Below are positions 37,618-49,746 of a DNA stretch of 64,000 bases, piece by piece. The notes under the pieces were generated by a model that saw only the letters and a list, made by a program, of their open reading frames with translations, was not told the DNA's origin and made no database searches. The translations under genes were made by a program, and so were the position numbers. Every line of letters begins with the position of its first letter. Position 1 is the stretch's first letter. Source of the stretch: Eleginops maclovinus (lineage: Eukaryota; Chordata; Actinopteri; Perciformes; Eleginopidae); the NCBI RefSeq assembly GCF_036324505.1, contig NC_086355.1, positions 22,965,018 to 23,029,017 of the forward strand, given 5' to 3'.

Positions 37618-37807
37618 GCACTTGTTGTACTTAAGTAAAAGTAGTAGTACTTAATTGTAAAAATATTCTATTACAAGTAAAAGTCTTGCATTCAAAATCT
37701 TACATAAGATTACCTAAGTAAAGTAAATGAGTATAGGCATGAAGATATCCCTGTGTACCAAAAGTAAAAGTACTTGTTAAGCATGATGGCCCATTTCAGA
37801 ATCATAT

Positions 37808-37854
<47 letters not shown>

Positions 37855-37990
37855 GATCATGATTATTGATGCATCAGTGTGTATATCACAGCTGGTAAAG
37901 GTGGAGCTTATTTATTTAATACTTGGTGTACTGTTGCTTAATATTTTAACCGATAATTGTGTTTATTTATTAGTTGATGTATGTGTTGTA
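37618..37990 (-). mobile_element. hAT-like miniature element, copy 3, with TA expansion
   Basis: The AGTAC-rich family in reverse orientation: TTGTACTTAAGTAAAAGTAG, GTAAAAGTCTTGCATTCAAA, GGCCCATTTCAGAAT and CACAGCTGGTAAAGGTGGAG. A (TA)n run of about 40 bases (37809-37849) grew inside it. Terminal repeats are not clear, so the limits are approximate. Confidence 0.55.
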
Positions 37991-40900
37991 TGAGTTAATA
38001 ATTTGAATTTTCAGATACTTTTAAAGGAGAAAAAATATTGGATTAAAAAAAGCAATCAAATTTGAAGATGCATGAAATGAATAAACTCTCCCAAACACTG
38101 GGAAAGAGAAGTTGAATATTGAATCCAAACACTGTTTTGGTTGTCTAAACCCAAACCCTAATACTGAAGCTAACCCTATACTTGGAAGTCAATTTTGTTT
38201 GTCTTTGAGCTTCTGGGGTACTATCATAGGAAGGACGGGGGCCACACCTCGAATTCTGTGTCCAGTTCTTTCTGCATAATTACCAGTTGGAGCCCAGTGT
38301 AGCATGTCTGTACATTTTACACAAGCATGTGTTTCCCCATATATGTGAGCACTACACCGTGTTTATTGAAAGTGAAATTTGACTATCTTAACATACTTTT
38401 CTGGCTCACATTCCTCCCTGGTCAGGGTACACAAGCTCCATGTGTCGCTGTTTATGCTTACATTTACATTTCAAGTGAATATTTGTTCTAGCAGTCCTGA
38501 TAAACAGCAGCAGAAATGTATATTATGTCCCATGGTCACTGTGGTTTTTCTGTTATGACCTGAACACTGGGAAAATAAAAGGCTAGATCAAGTGACAAGC
38601 TGGCAGCTACAGTACGTGGCATTTGTTCAGTCTCTCACAGGCTCGTGTTGACCTTTGGAGACCGTGGTCATGTTCTCCTGTTGAAACGCTATCTTATCTC
38701 TGTGAATTTTCTCCCAGTACACGGACATGTTCGATGCAATATGTTGCAGCAAGTGTCCCTTCACTTAGTGGCTAAAACAGCTTATTGTGGCTCACATTAT
38801 TGTCATTATGTTTGAATCAGCCAAGGCAATGCAATGATACCACACGTCTCCTCTCACCTGTATGTCATTTTACTCAAACTAAGGAAGACATTTATCTTGA
38901 GCATTTGCTACCATGTGATGAGAGGGAATATAAGAGTCGAGAACAAATCTGAAGCATGGAGGGTGCCCACATAATGTTTAAGTGTTCAAATGTCTATCGT
39001 TTGAGCACTTTAAGCACTCCTCATTATAATAGTTCTCCGTCAAAACCTCTAAAGAAATCAGCTGTTGTTTGGACTATATTTTCACCAATGTACAGAACTG
39101 TAATGTATTAAAATGACAACTGTGATGTTCAATCAAAGGAAGTACAGCCATTCAAATGTTGCTCTGCTGATTATTTTCACTCAATTCAATTACATTCAAT
39201 TCTGGTTACTCCTGCTCTATCCTTCACTGATGGTTTCTTTTGAACTCTGGCTCATTTAAGCCTCAGATTTTGAAAAAAGGAAGAAAGGTGAACTTAGCCA
39301 AATAGAACTCCATACTGAAACTTGTATCAAAATGTTTATTTGTGTGTGTCTATTCATAGGTTTGGGTCGGAGGTTCTTAACCATATAAAGGCTATGGCCA
39401 TTTTATCAAAGGGAAGTTTTATTAGCCAAAACCACCGTGTTGAATGTGATTAACCCACTGTATATGACAGTCCATCTAACTTAAATTGAGTTTGAGTTTT
39501 CTGTAATGGTCCAATTTTGTTCACATTGTCAGTCTTCTTCTGCTGTTTCCTGTCTGTCTTCTTTCGTGCTCTCCACAAATCAAATATTGAATGTTCAAAA
39601 AGTATTGAACATACTAACAGAGTATTCTGTTAGAGAGAACGAATGTTTGTTGTCCACAGCTGCCATTTAAATGACAGGATTTCTTTCTGCGGATTGATAT
39701 GACTGCACAGAGTATCTTAATCCACCTTAGCAAAGTCTGTTATTGTTAGCAGTGGTCTGTTAGCGAAAATTAGCAGCCCTCAAGAAGGTCCATCATGACC
39801 AACCAGAATTGAGAATATAAAAAAGCCCTGCAATTATTCATCATGTTATCTTGTATTTGGTTTGACATGTTGGCTTGTGTCTCAAATGTCATGTCGCTGT
39901 TTGAACACTCCATAATGTCGGTAGTCTTCCAGTCCCTCATGCTCGCCCCCATATTTAGTAAGCAAACACTGCATCACTGGAGAAGCACGGATGCAGAAAT
40001 AAATCCCTTCTGTAATTCTTCTTCTCATTGTTGTGTAGGTATCTGCATTCTGAATGTGCTTGTAGATGTGTCATCTTTGATAAGAACTTCCTCCCCTGTG
40101 AGAACTCTTAATTTATTCAAACCCTGGTGAGATTAAACTAACTCTTTTGAATCACCTGGGGATCACATCTCTGAACCTACCTTTTCCTCTTCAGGTGCTA
40201 ATTACTCCCCCCGTAATGAAAGTAATCAGCACTTGAAGTGATGTTGCATGTGGAGCGCTTGTTTTGTGATTGCCTGTATCATACTATGCATCTCCAAGCC
40301 CTCAGTAACAGGCTTAAGAAATGAACCGCTTCACTGGAGCAATCAGATAAGGGACAGTGTGTGTTGAATATTGATGACACTGATGCAGATCTGCCAACAG
40401 CTCGGGTTCTGCGGGACGAGTAACTGACACACAGGGACAGAAAGAAGACTTCAAACCTCTACGTTAGAGTTTATCTTTGAACGATGAATAAATGATGTTT
40501 GCGTGCAGAGTACCGCAGGTGATTTCATGTTTTTAAACTATTGTGACCCGAAACTGTAGATCACAGATATTGTTGTCCCTGGAGTAACACGGTAAACCTC
40601 TGATAACTGTAGTTTAGGGGGAAAAAAAGCTTTGATGCCATTTTGACTTTCAGGTAGAACATGGAGGTGACCAAATGTCTAGTTCAACCGAATAGGAACC
40701 AAGGCTATATGAAGATAACAATATATTTGTTGTGTCTTTGCAACATTGCACACTTCCAAAATACACAGGTACATATGAGCAATCTTTTTTTATGTTTCAA
40801 CCACCCAACAAATGTAAATACTAGCTAGATCTCTGGTTTCCTGCATCAATTTTGCTTCTTGAAAGTTGCATATATTTTGTGAATTTCAGAAATATGGAAC

Positions 40901-41055
40901 AACCTGAAAAACATGGCTCTGAATATAATCACTTTACAGAACAGCAGCAAACGTGTTAGAAAACACTGCCTACTTTCATATACAGCAAATTGACACAAGC
41001 TTTTATTTGGAGTCTTGGGGAATCTGTGATCTTTGCTCTCCATTCCTGCTTTGGT
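37991..41055. other. No gene seen
   Basis: Short frames only. The 40180-40430 segment is of moderate GC and looks single-copy. No family, exon or RNA gene recognised. Confidence 0.5.
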
Positions 41056-41059
41056 TTCC

Positions 41060-41275
41060 AGCATTTGCCATCTTTTTTAGCTGGGAACCCCAGACAGCAC
41101 TCCATTATTATAGTCCAGGCAGAGGTGATGAAGGCGTGTATGAGGGTTTCTGCAACAGAGTCAGATAGTGAAGGCCGGAGTTTGGAAATGTTATTGAGGT
41201 GGTAGAGAGAAGATTTGGTGACAGATTTAATATGAGCCTGGAAGGAGAGGGTGGTGTCCAGGAAACTAACAATGA
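41060..41275. repeat. LINE-related dispersed fragment
   Basis: The block with TGAGGGTTTCTGCAACAGAG, GGTGGTAGAGAGAAGATTTG and GCCTGGAAGGAGAGGGTGGT is a motif familiar from degraded LINE-related repeats in fish. It may belong with 22537-22640. No intact frame is present in either orientation. Confidence 0.42.
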
Positions 41276-42254
41276 CTTAGAGAGAAGCTATAGAAGAAGT
41301 GGAAGGTGAAGGCAACAGTGGTTCCAGTAGTGATTGGTGGCAGGAACATCAAAACTGGGACAGTGGCTACAGCAAATCCCAGGAACAATAGCTAAGATCT
41401 CTGTCCAGAAGAGATCAGTCCTAGAAACAGCAAGACGCTAAGCAGAACCAACATAGAAAATGTCAAGGTTTATTTTCCCACCCAACTGGTCAGGTTCGGT
41501 GACCTTGTGTGATTGCTGCATTTGATTTGGTGAATTTTCAGTCCACTTAGACTTCATTTAAGAACTACATGTTCATGAGCATTTTTGTCCAAAAACCCTC
41601 ACATGGGAAATCTTTGTTTCTTTATTGTGTCGTATTTTTATTTTTTTTAACAGTTCAGAGGGATTTAATTGACCACCATTGGCAGTTTGTGTGTTGAAAT
41701 TGTGTATGGCCATTGGGTGTGTGGGCACCTCAGTACATGGATATAGTAATTAAATATACTTGGTCTAATCTGCACTGTTTCCACTGTGTGCTCATTCTGG
41801 CCTAAATAGCTGGGTGTTGCCTGATTGCCCTTGGAAGTAAAGGTCTACCTTGTTATGTTTAGTCTCACTGCTAGCTCGGGTGGAGATAAGTAGTGTAGTG
41901 TCAGCGTATGGGAGCCTTCACGTTTCTTCCCCCACAGTTTCCAAGGGTTACATGTAATCTGTCTTCTCAAAATGAACTTTAAATGTAGGTTTATTTGGTT
42001 TACGCTTTTGCAACAAAGATACTTTGTAAGGCTGAGGAAATGATACTGTTTGGGTAGAGATAATTACATTTACAGTACAGGCAGTGGTTATTTGAGTTGA
42101 GGAGCTGGTACCCAGAACAGGTTGATTCATTATTACAATTTATAATGAACTGTTGACTGTGTGAAAAGGAATGATGGGTTAGCACATTGGAACTACTCAA
42201 CAGAACAATGTCTGACTTTTGAAAAGAAGAACATGGATAACAAATGTATAGAAA
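41276..42254. other. No gene seen
   Basis: No domain, repeat family or RNA gene recognised. Confidence 0.5.
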
Positions 42255-42567
42255 ATATGCCTTTCATGAGGAATATTAAGGCAGTAGGAAAAAAAAAACT
42301 AAAAGGAGATTCAGGCAGTTGGCGTATAGTTTCCCACTTAAAGTATTAGCCTACAGAACACAACAGCTTAGAGGAGAGATAACATCTGATCCTTTACTAC
42401 AAACACTTTAATATGATCTTTTGAGGTTTTAGCAACATTGTAATACTGCTTGTTATCCCCAATTTTTTAAATGTAACAGTACTCTGATTACATTTAATTT
42501 AAACATTGGGGCAAACGGTTACCTTTTTTGCATCCTCTTAACACATGAAATCCGTTACTCCCCAAGG
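42255..42567 (-). repeat. GGGGAGTAATGG-family repeat, inverted copy
   Basis: The right end, AAATCCGTTACTCCCCAAG, is the inverse of the start of 4565-4977. Inside, CCTTTCATGAGGAATATTAA with GGCAGTAGG matches the 4800 region inverted. The copy is degraded in the middle. Confidence 0.55.
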
Positions 42568-43361
42568 TGTTGGTCAGGCCCGAACTCAAGATGCTGTGTT
42601 GCCCCCCCCCCCTGAACCCCCTTAACACAGTCAGCCCAATACAAAACCCCCATGACCTTTTGCCCCCAAGCTGGGAACAGGGGAACAGTAGGGATGGATG
42701 TGTGGGAGAAAAGGGCAAGATTGGAAAAATGGATGTAGTGGGGGTGGTGGAGGAGCCATGTTCCCACCTCTTTATGTAAATATTTATGACAGGAGCGGTT
42801 TGAGCTTGACACAAACCTGGAGTTTAAATAATTAACATGGACATCTCCAGACAGTTGCTTGGTAAATAGAGTTGAAGTGCATCTGTGGCTTGGAGAAATT
42901 ACACTTTGCTTTAAAGGGACGTCACTTTGGTTGTCAGATTAATGCTGGTAATAAGTATTGGTCATTTTCTAAATTACAACTGTTTTAAATGATATGTTGT
43001 GCTCTTAATTTGCTGTGATTGTAGTTATTATCTGCAACATTTCAGGTTGTTTTATTTAGTAGAATGAACGGACATTGCTAGAGAATATCTAGTATGCAAC
43101 ATTTTAAAAAAGGCCAATATCACAGCAGAGGAAAAAAAAACAAGCTCCAATTTTGGAAAAAGCACAGAAGAAAAACAAGCAGTAGTGACATGCACATGTA
43201 GATTTGTGATCGTCAGCATAAAGGGAGTGCAGTGCTGACCTGTATGCATTAATAATCCATGGTTTAATAGTTATAGGAGTATGTTGTCTTATGTGGAAAT
43301 GGAACTGGAAATATATTATATATTCATATTCCATGTAGCACCTCTGACAGAGCAGGCTAAC
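42568..43361. other. No gene seen
   Basis: A C run of about 11 at 42602-42612. The overlapping minus frames at 42494-42814 read through it and lack any domain. The rest is AT-rich. Confidence 0.5.
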
Positions 43362-43732
43362 TGTCACGTTCACAGGATCTGAATCCAATAGCACGACACA
43401 GATACAACCAATATTCAAAAGGGAAGGTTTATTCAGGTCAGGGACAGGCAGGGTCAAAACCGGGCAGAACCGATAACTAAGCAGCATAGGAAACCCTGGA
43501 GAGCTTGGCAAAACACACAAGACAATGTGGCAGAGGAAAAATGAGAGTTAGGTGGTATATGTACTATGCAGCTTATGTGGGAATGAGTGTCAAATGAGGG
43601 GAAGGGCTGGGGAGACCAGGTGAGGGGAATGAGCTGATTGCAAGAGCCTGTAAAAAGGCGGGATCTGAAATGACAGGAGAGCTATGATGTGCCAAACCAA
43701 AAACAACTATAAATGTGTCAAACTTGTGACAC
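43362..43732. repeat. Dispersed repeat with TGTCAC ends (tentative)
   Basis: The block is bounded by CTGTCACGTTCAC and ACTTGTGACAC, a short inverted pair. It contains GGTTTATTCAGGTCAGGGAC with AGGCAGGGTCAAAACCGG, a sequence type I remember as common in fish. It occurs once in this window, so support is mainly from memory. Confidence 0.35.
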
Positions 43733-43873
43733 TATATGAATACTGCCAGGTCCTCTCATAGACCCTAGTGACATCACTATTGGTCCTCGTGTTGATATGG
43801 CAGAGATGCTAAGTCAAGGAGGACTTTGTATACCAGCTTGCACGAATATTAATTTCAATAATTAAACAATTAA

Positions 43874-44155
43874 TATGATGCTCATTTTCAGGTTCATTTG
43901 TGTGCCTCTCCTATGACATGTCTCCGTGCTGTAATGTGCAAAAAGCTCTTTATTTTTCTCATACTGCCTGTGTTGTAGCATCTCTTTTCACCCTCTGTCT
44001 GAAACCAGAGCCCAGTCTGCTCTGATTGGTTAGCTGGCTCTGTTGGTCAACCACTTAGCCTATCACGTACAATGTGTTGGAGCGCTAGCCAATAGAAGCA
44101 ATATAACACAGTACAGAAAAAAGAGAAACTCAAAAGGCATAATAGGGCCTCTTTG
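43874..44155 (-). mobile_element. TTAA-type miniature element, copy 3
   Basis: Reverse orientation. ATGATGCTCATTTTCAGGTT is the inverted right end, CCAGTCTGCTCTGATTGGTT is in the core, and GGCATAATAGGGCCTCTTT is the inverted left end. The left-end motif is well kept, but the block of about 150 bases between it and the core is deleted. Confidence 0.62.
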
Positions 44156-44595
44156 AGTCAAACACTTTTTTAAAATTAATTTGTATTTATTTGCATGACA
44201 AACTGTGACAAATAAAATATCCAAATTGTGAAGAATAAAGAATATATCTAATCCCTCTTATCTAATTTTTTATTATTTCATCGGCTACTCATGTTATTTC
44301 AGTTTTCACTGACTATTGTTTTAGTGCGACAGCTTTGCTTTGCTTATTTAGAAAGTAACGTAGTTAAATCCTGACTTTTTACATCAAGTCCTTTTATCTA
44401 ATCCCATTCACCCCTGATAATTTAATAAACTCATCATTCAGAATTCTCATTTACTCAGAATTCATGATGACAAAGTGCCTCTGCTTACACAGAATGTAAT
44501 GTTTACTGTGGAATCCCACTGGAATAAATAAAGTATAAATCGGAATGCAGAACACACACTGACTAGATGTGTTTCCCATAAAGCCATATGCATAA
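44156..44595. other. No gene seen
   Basis: AT-rich. ATTTGTATTTATTTGCATGA at 44180-44200 resembles the inner part of the GGGGAGTAATGG family and may be a trace of it. Confidence 0.45.
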
Positions 44596-44599
44596 GTGT

Positions 44600-44685
<86 letters not shown>
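44596..44685. repeat. (TG)n microsatellite
   Basis: About 45 TG units with one TA interruption near the start. Frames across it are artefacts. Confidence 0.95.
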
Positions 44686-44687
<2 letters not shown>

Positions 44688-45342
44688 ATCTGCTGCCCCA
44701 TCTGTTCCAGGGGAGTACAGGATCCTGGCTCTGCTGACAGTACTGTCTGCGCAGTCGATGACTGACAGCTGTGTAGAAGTGCAGAGAGAGGGGGGTGGGG
44801 GTTGGGGTAGGAGGGGGCGATACAACAGAAAACACTTTAAAAGCTCAGATAGATTACAAGATAAGGAAATGGGTACATTTTGGCAATTCTCTCCATCCTG
44901 AGTTCTCTTTATTCATTCCTTTATTCTTTCATCTCTTCTTGGCAGCCGCTCTTTGGAGACTTTTCTGTAATCCTTCTCTCTGTGTTTCTCCTTTTTCACT
45001 GAGCTACGTTTTGGCACACAAAAGTAATGAATTTTGGTGGAAACAGTTTTTTATAAAGGCACCATTAAGTTGGAGTAAATTGCTTTATTAAAGGTCAGTT
45101 AGACGTGCACAGTTTCTCCTCATTCACATTGTATATTCACACTGTCGTGCATCTACAGTATGTATAATTATTCTCTTGCAATCTCCTAAAAAACTACAGT
45201 ATGATCCCATATAACCACTCAGTGTTCAATACATTGCTGATTAAATGTTCTGAAGTGTCCTACAGTTCATCAAAGATGAAATAGAAAATTGTATTTCCTT
45301 ATTATACGTTTTTTATAACTAGGTAAATCAGGCATAGCTTTG
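44686..45342. other. No gene seen
   Basis: A G-rich patch lies near 44785-44820. No domain or repeat family recognised. Confidence 0.5.
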
Positions 45343-45576
45343 TCTGGCTTGAAACGCCTCCATTGGACTCCTTTAATTACTTCCCTGACATAGTGACATC
45401 ACTATGGAACAGTTGTGCTTCTATTAGCTAGCGCTCCATCCCATTACACATCATTTGCTAAGGGGCAGGACATTTCTTAGAGGTTGACCAATCAAAACAG
45501 AGCCCGCTCTGACTAACATGTCACAGGCACAAAATAAATATGTAACTTAAAAATAAGCACAATATGTCTTCTTTAA
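45343..45576 (+). mobile_element. TTAA-type miniature element, copy 4
   Basis: From CTTGAAACGCCTCCATTGGA through GTGACATCACTATGGAAC and CTATTAGCTAGCGCTCC to GACCAATCAAAACAGAGCC. Internal sequence after that is lost. It ends AATATGTCTTCTTTAA, with TTAA at 45573-45576. Confidence 0.6.
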
Positions 45577-46744
45577 TATTAGCAGACTTGCATACATTTA
45601 AACAGGACATGTAGGGTAAATACAGCTTCAACATTCTTGTTTCCCTAATAAAGAAGACAACTAACCAGTTTAAATGTATTTCTAAATATGGCTGATGGTT
45701 TCAGTGCCAATTTCCAATTAATTGGGATCTGCTGCTTTATCTCAACGTCATTAACGTCACCATTTCTCAGAGGGTCTGTGACGGATAAGAACGGAAGAGA
45801 GTGAAGCAGCATTCACTTTACCTGCTCCATTATACTGTATGTGAAACACTAGAGGTTTTCAACCGACAATCCTTATAGATACAGTTTATAACTTTATTCT
45901 TTGCCACGGCTTTTAAATAAATCACATTTGCACTCGCACTGTGGCTGAATTGTTTTTATGTATTTATTCTCCTTCATCCCATCTTCTTCACTCTGGTCTC
46001 CAGCAGTGCTAAAACTCTTTGCATGTGAGCAGTAATGATGGGGTTTGAGTGGGAGTAGAAGAAAGGTGCTGCAAATGGAGAGTGAAAAAGACCAACATTC
46101 TTAAAGGATGACTTTAATGGAATACTTTCTGTTAAAAAAAGTGAGAGAAATAAGGAGGACAAAGGCCTCTGGGTGCAGGTGTTGAATGGAGGAGCTATTT
46201 TCCCACCACTTCCGATGGATGAATACTTGAGCACAGCAGGAGAGTTGCAGTTCACAGCACCATCCGGCTGCCAGGTCCATTTCTCTTTTCTTTCCAGCGC
46301 TCCTACTTGAGAGAATAATGGTGTCGGTGTATTTAGTTTGAGTCTGAGGTGTGAACTAAATGCACTGCTCCATGGACAGGCTTCAAGTACTGTGACTTAT
46401 TCATCAATTCTTGACACTTTTCCCCATAAGTGAAGGCCAAATGCACACACCACACATTTAAGATAAACGGCACTCTGGGTCCGGGTGCTTTTCCTCACAT
46501 TTAAGGGTGAGGCGAGGCTTTTTCTACAGACGTCAGCAGCACCGGGCTCTTAGAGCCCTGATGGACCAACGTAATGATTGAATACCAAGGGTCCTCCTTT
46601 TTCTAACCAAAGTATAAAAAAACTCTTAAATTGCACAAGCAATTTACAAGTTTGCAGACACTATTTATACACACACACATATATATCTTACTGATTCTCA
46701 GTTGTTTTATGTTCCTGAACAAGCCAAGGTCCTTTCAGCAGGCT
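45577..46744. other. No gene seen
   Basis: The 93-residue minus frame at 45974-46255 has no domain. A short ACACAC/TATA patch lies near 46665-46685. Otherwise featureless. Confidence 0.5.
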
Positions 46745-47335
46745 AGGTAAAACAGGTTTTATCCACTACACTCGCAAACTTCGGAACACTCGACCGGGAA
46801 ATATTAAAGAGGCAAACAACCTTTTTTAACAACAGCAGAAGACATATTTCTTTTGTTTAGCTTTTAATTAGCGACATCCCCGTTTAATTGGTCCTTTAAA
46901 TCTATTTTGTATTCTCATTCTTTGTATTGTTTTGCTTACGTGATTGTTTTTAATATGTTATTGTATTTAATAGTACTTCATTAATTAACTGTGTTCTTAT
47001 GTCTTTTTGAGTCGGTTATCTTTGTTGACATTTCTCTAATATTATTGTTATTTTATTTATGTATTTATTATTATTTATTTTAATTATTAGTTTTATTTCT
47101 GTGTATTGTTTTTCTTGTTATTTAATTTTTTATATCTTTTGTATTATTTCTCTTGGCTATTTCAGCTCTTGATTTACTTGAAATCTTAGTCATCATGTTC
47201 ATATGCTGCAGGTTTGTTTAGCTTCTGACCTGAAAACCAATCTCAGGTTTTCTGATTGTCTTGTCTAGTGCGGCAGATTGTTAACGCACTTTGAGTTACA
47301 CCCTGTGTATGAAAAGTGTTATACAATTCAAGCTT
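46745..47335 (+). mobile_element. LINE 3' end with decayed ORF2 tail
   Basis: Read on the plus strand from about 46769, the translation contains GNIKEANNLF followed in another frame by KTYFFCLAF. This pattern is typical of the extreme C-terminus of LINE ORF2 proteins (a Pro-rich WN/LP segment, then a short Leu/Phe-rich end). About 450 bases of T-rich 3' region follow, ending GCACTTTGAGTTACACCCTG then TGTATGAAAAGTGTTATA, a tail motif common to such elements. At least one frameshift is present. Confidence 0.55.
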
Positions 47336-48590
47336 AACTATAGTAATAGTAATATATCAGATATATATAATCCACAAGCAACTCACATGGTTTGTTCTGT
47401 TACTTTTCTGCCCACTCTCTTCTAACAAAGTAAACTTCCCTTGTTGCTTTTCTGCAGGGTGGAAAGAGGATAGGTGTGGTCCCAGTTTTTTTCTCCAGAA
47501 TAAGACAGACACAGCCCCTATTTATAGAGGCTATTTTGGAACAAGGAGGAAGTAAGGTTTTGGTTAGCTAGGTCAGTGTGTGGGCTAAAGGGCTTGTTTG
47601 CACAGAGGCAGCAGCAGTGTTTACAAGTCAACACTGAATCTCCTCTGCCTCCACAAAAAAGAGAATGACCCTCTTAAAAGGAACTTATTGATGTAAAGTG
47701 ATGAATATTAAATTACTGTAGCATTTTAACTTAATTAATAAACTAGACATTTGATGAATGGACAGGAGGGAGTTTCCACACAGAACATAAAAAGAATGTG
47801 ACGATAGATTAAAGCACTGAGAATCATTCTTACATCATCAGCTGATCACCATCTGGCCATGACTGAATGCAATGGGAACCTTCAAAATCAACTCACTTGA
47901 GTCAAGACTCCCACTCAGCTCAATATGGATAATCCTCCCTAAAGCCTGCACACTGGTTTATTTCAAGAGAGGCACATTGTTTAAAATATCCTGACATTCA
48001 GTCTGCTATGCAAAGGTCACGTCCCATCCAATCCGGGCCCACACTTCAAATCTATCCGCTTTTCTTTGTAGATTCAGATCTCTACAAAGTAGTCAAATTT
48101 AAAAAGTGAGAGGAGTTATTTCTCTCCTACATCTTTGGCTGTGTGGCTGTTTGTCTGAAGAGGTGACTGGCCTAATAGATGGGGGGGGGGTGCTTAACCG
48201 GTGCAGGACAAGCAATGGACAGAATTAACCGTCCGCAAACTTCCTCTCTTCAATGTAGCAATACATTTCCTGCAGTGTCTAATTCTCATGTCTTTACTCG
48301 ACTCTCATGGCAACTGATGTATTATTAAAGTAAGATTTTCCATTCAGAGTGTAATGGACGTGGCTGGATTGCTCAATCACACACAGGAGTTTCAACCAGG
48401 GGACTGGGTTTTGTGTCCCATGTGAAACCAAAAGTTATGTTGGACAATATGTCACTGAGTCACATCACATGTTACACTCACTGCACCCTAGATACAATAT
48501 AACATTTTAACCCATCCTTTGTAACCGTAAGCAATTTTTTCAACCTGTTTTCGCATGATGCCGTCACTGAAGTTGAATCAGAAAACCAAA
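47336..48590. other. No gene seen
   Basis: A G run of ten at 48181-48190. The rest is single-copy in appearance with no coding signal. Confidence 0.5.
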
Positions 48591-49258
48591 ATATCAGCCG
48601 TTAGCTGTTAGCACACAGAGCCCCAAACTCCTCATATCTGTTCAGAAACTGGAGAAAAGTTATTCATATACAAACCATAGACTATCTAATGCATGGCGAA
48701 TACAGTCGCTGCTTTATTCCTGTCTGCACAACGTTGTTGTGAGTCTGGACAGAGCAGCTACAGTGTGAGCTTAGCCTGATCGGTCCGATTTCCATTGAGA
48801 AAACGTACATTTTACAAACCGGTATAAGTATGTTGCTATTTTGGATTTAAAAAAAAAAGTGTATTACAATAAAGTCAAGGTAAAATATGTTCCTTTTGTT
48901 GGTATCTACCATAGTATCGACATGGAGATAAGCCCCACCCATTCGCCAGCCCGTTTTGTTTGAATGACACGATTAAACACAACTGCAAGACGCGGTGAAA
49001 CTCAAGCGATTACAGCGATGTGAATATTTGCATATTGTCTGGTTTGAACGTACCATTACTGTACATAGTGATGTCACTATGTTCCAGAAGTAAACAAAGG
49101 AGTCCAATGGAGGCGTTTCAGGCAAGGGCGGAGTCTGTGGGAGAGAAACTCCCTCTGGGGGGAACACAGGGATCTAAGCCTTTGCAGACCATTTACATGC
49201 ATACAAACCTATACAACACACTAAAGGAAACTCCATAAGCATAATAGGGCCTCTTTAA
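48591..49258 (-). mobile_element. TTAA-type element, long variant
   Basis: Inverted orientation. The right end, AAGCATAATAGGGCCTCTTT followed by AA, is the family's left terminus with TTAA at 49255-49258. CAATGGAGGCGTTTCAGGCA and GTGATGTCACTATG match the family's left half. Beyond that (48591-49050) the sequence is a different interior (GAGCCCCAAACTCCTCATAT, GCCCCACCCATTCGCCAGCC). I recall this as the long form of the same group. No transposase frame is visible in this stretch. Confidence 0.58.
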
Positions 49259-49345
49259 CAACTTTTATTGCTTTTTTTGTCATTATTACCAAAAGGACTT
49301 GTAAATTGCAGCAAGAAAACTTTTACAAAATAGATACCTAGCTAT

Positions 49346-49738
49346 TAGGGGTGGGACTCACCAGTGACCCCATGATACGATACTATCACGATTTTTAACC
49401 CACAATATGATAGTATTGCGATTCTACGATATGCTAAGTATTGCGATACGATATATTCCGATATGGCACATTTCAGATTTTTTCTCCGCTGATTCCATCT
49501 TTGTTTGGACTAACTTCCTGCCAATCCGGCTGACTTTACCCGTGGTCATGACCGCACAAGAAAAAGCTCACCATCTAGTGGATTGAAAAAGCAATTGTTA
49601 CCAAAAACTTTTATTTGGATTTGCAATATGAATAGTTTATATATTACAATATCGATACTTGGCGTCAGTATATCGATACAATATCGCCATGCAAAGTATC
49701 GCGATAGTATGCTGTATCGATTATTTTCCCCACCCCTG
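49346..49738. mobile_element. hAT miniature element with TATCGATA-rich ends
   Basis: Terminal TAGGGGTGGG (left) and CCCACCCCTG (right) are inverted repeats of the hAT CAGGGGTGGG type. CTAGCTAT (49338-49345) and CTAGCTAC (49739-49746) flank it, a 7-of-8 match to an 8-bp duplication. Both ends hold many CGATA and TATCG words that can pair. The element is 393 bases and has no coding sequence. The two 105-116-residue antisense frames across it are chance. Confidence 0.8.
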
Positions 49739-49746
49739 CTAGCTAC

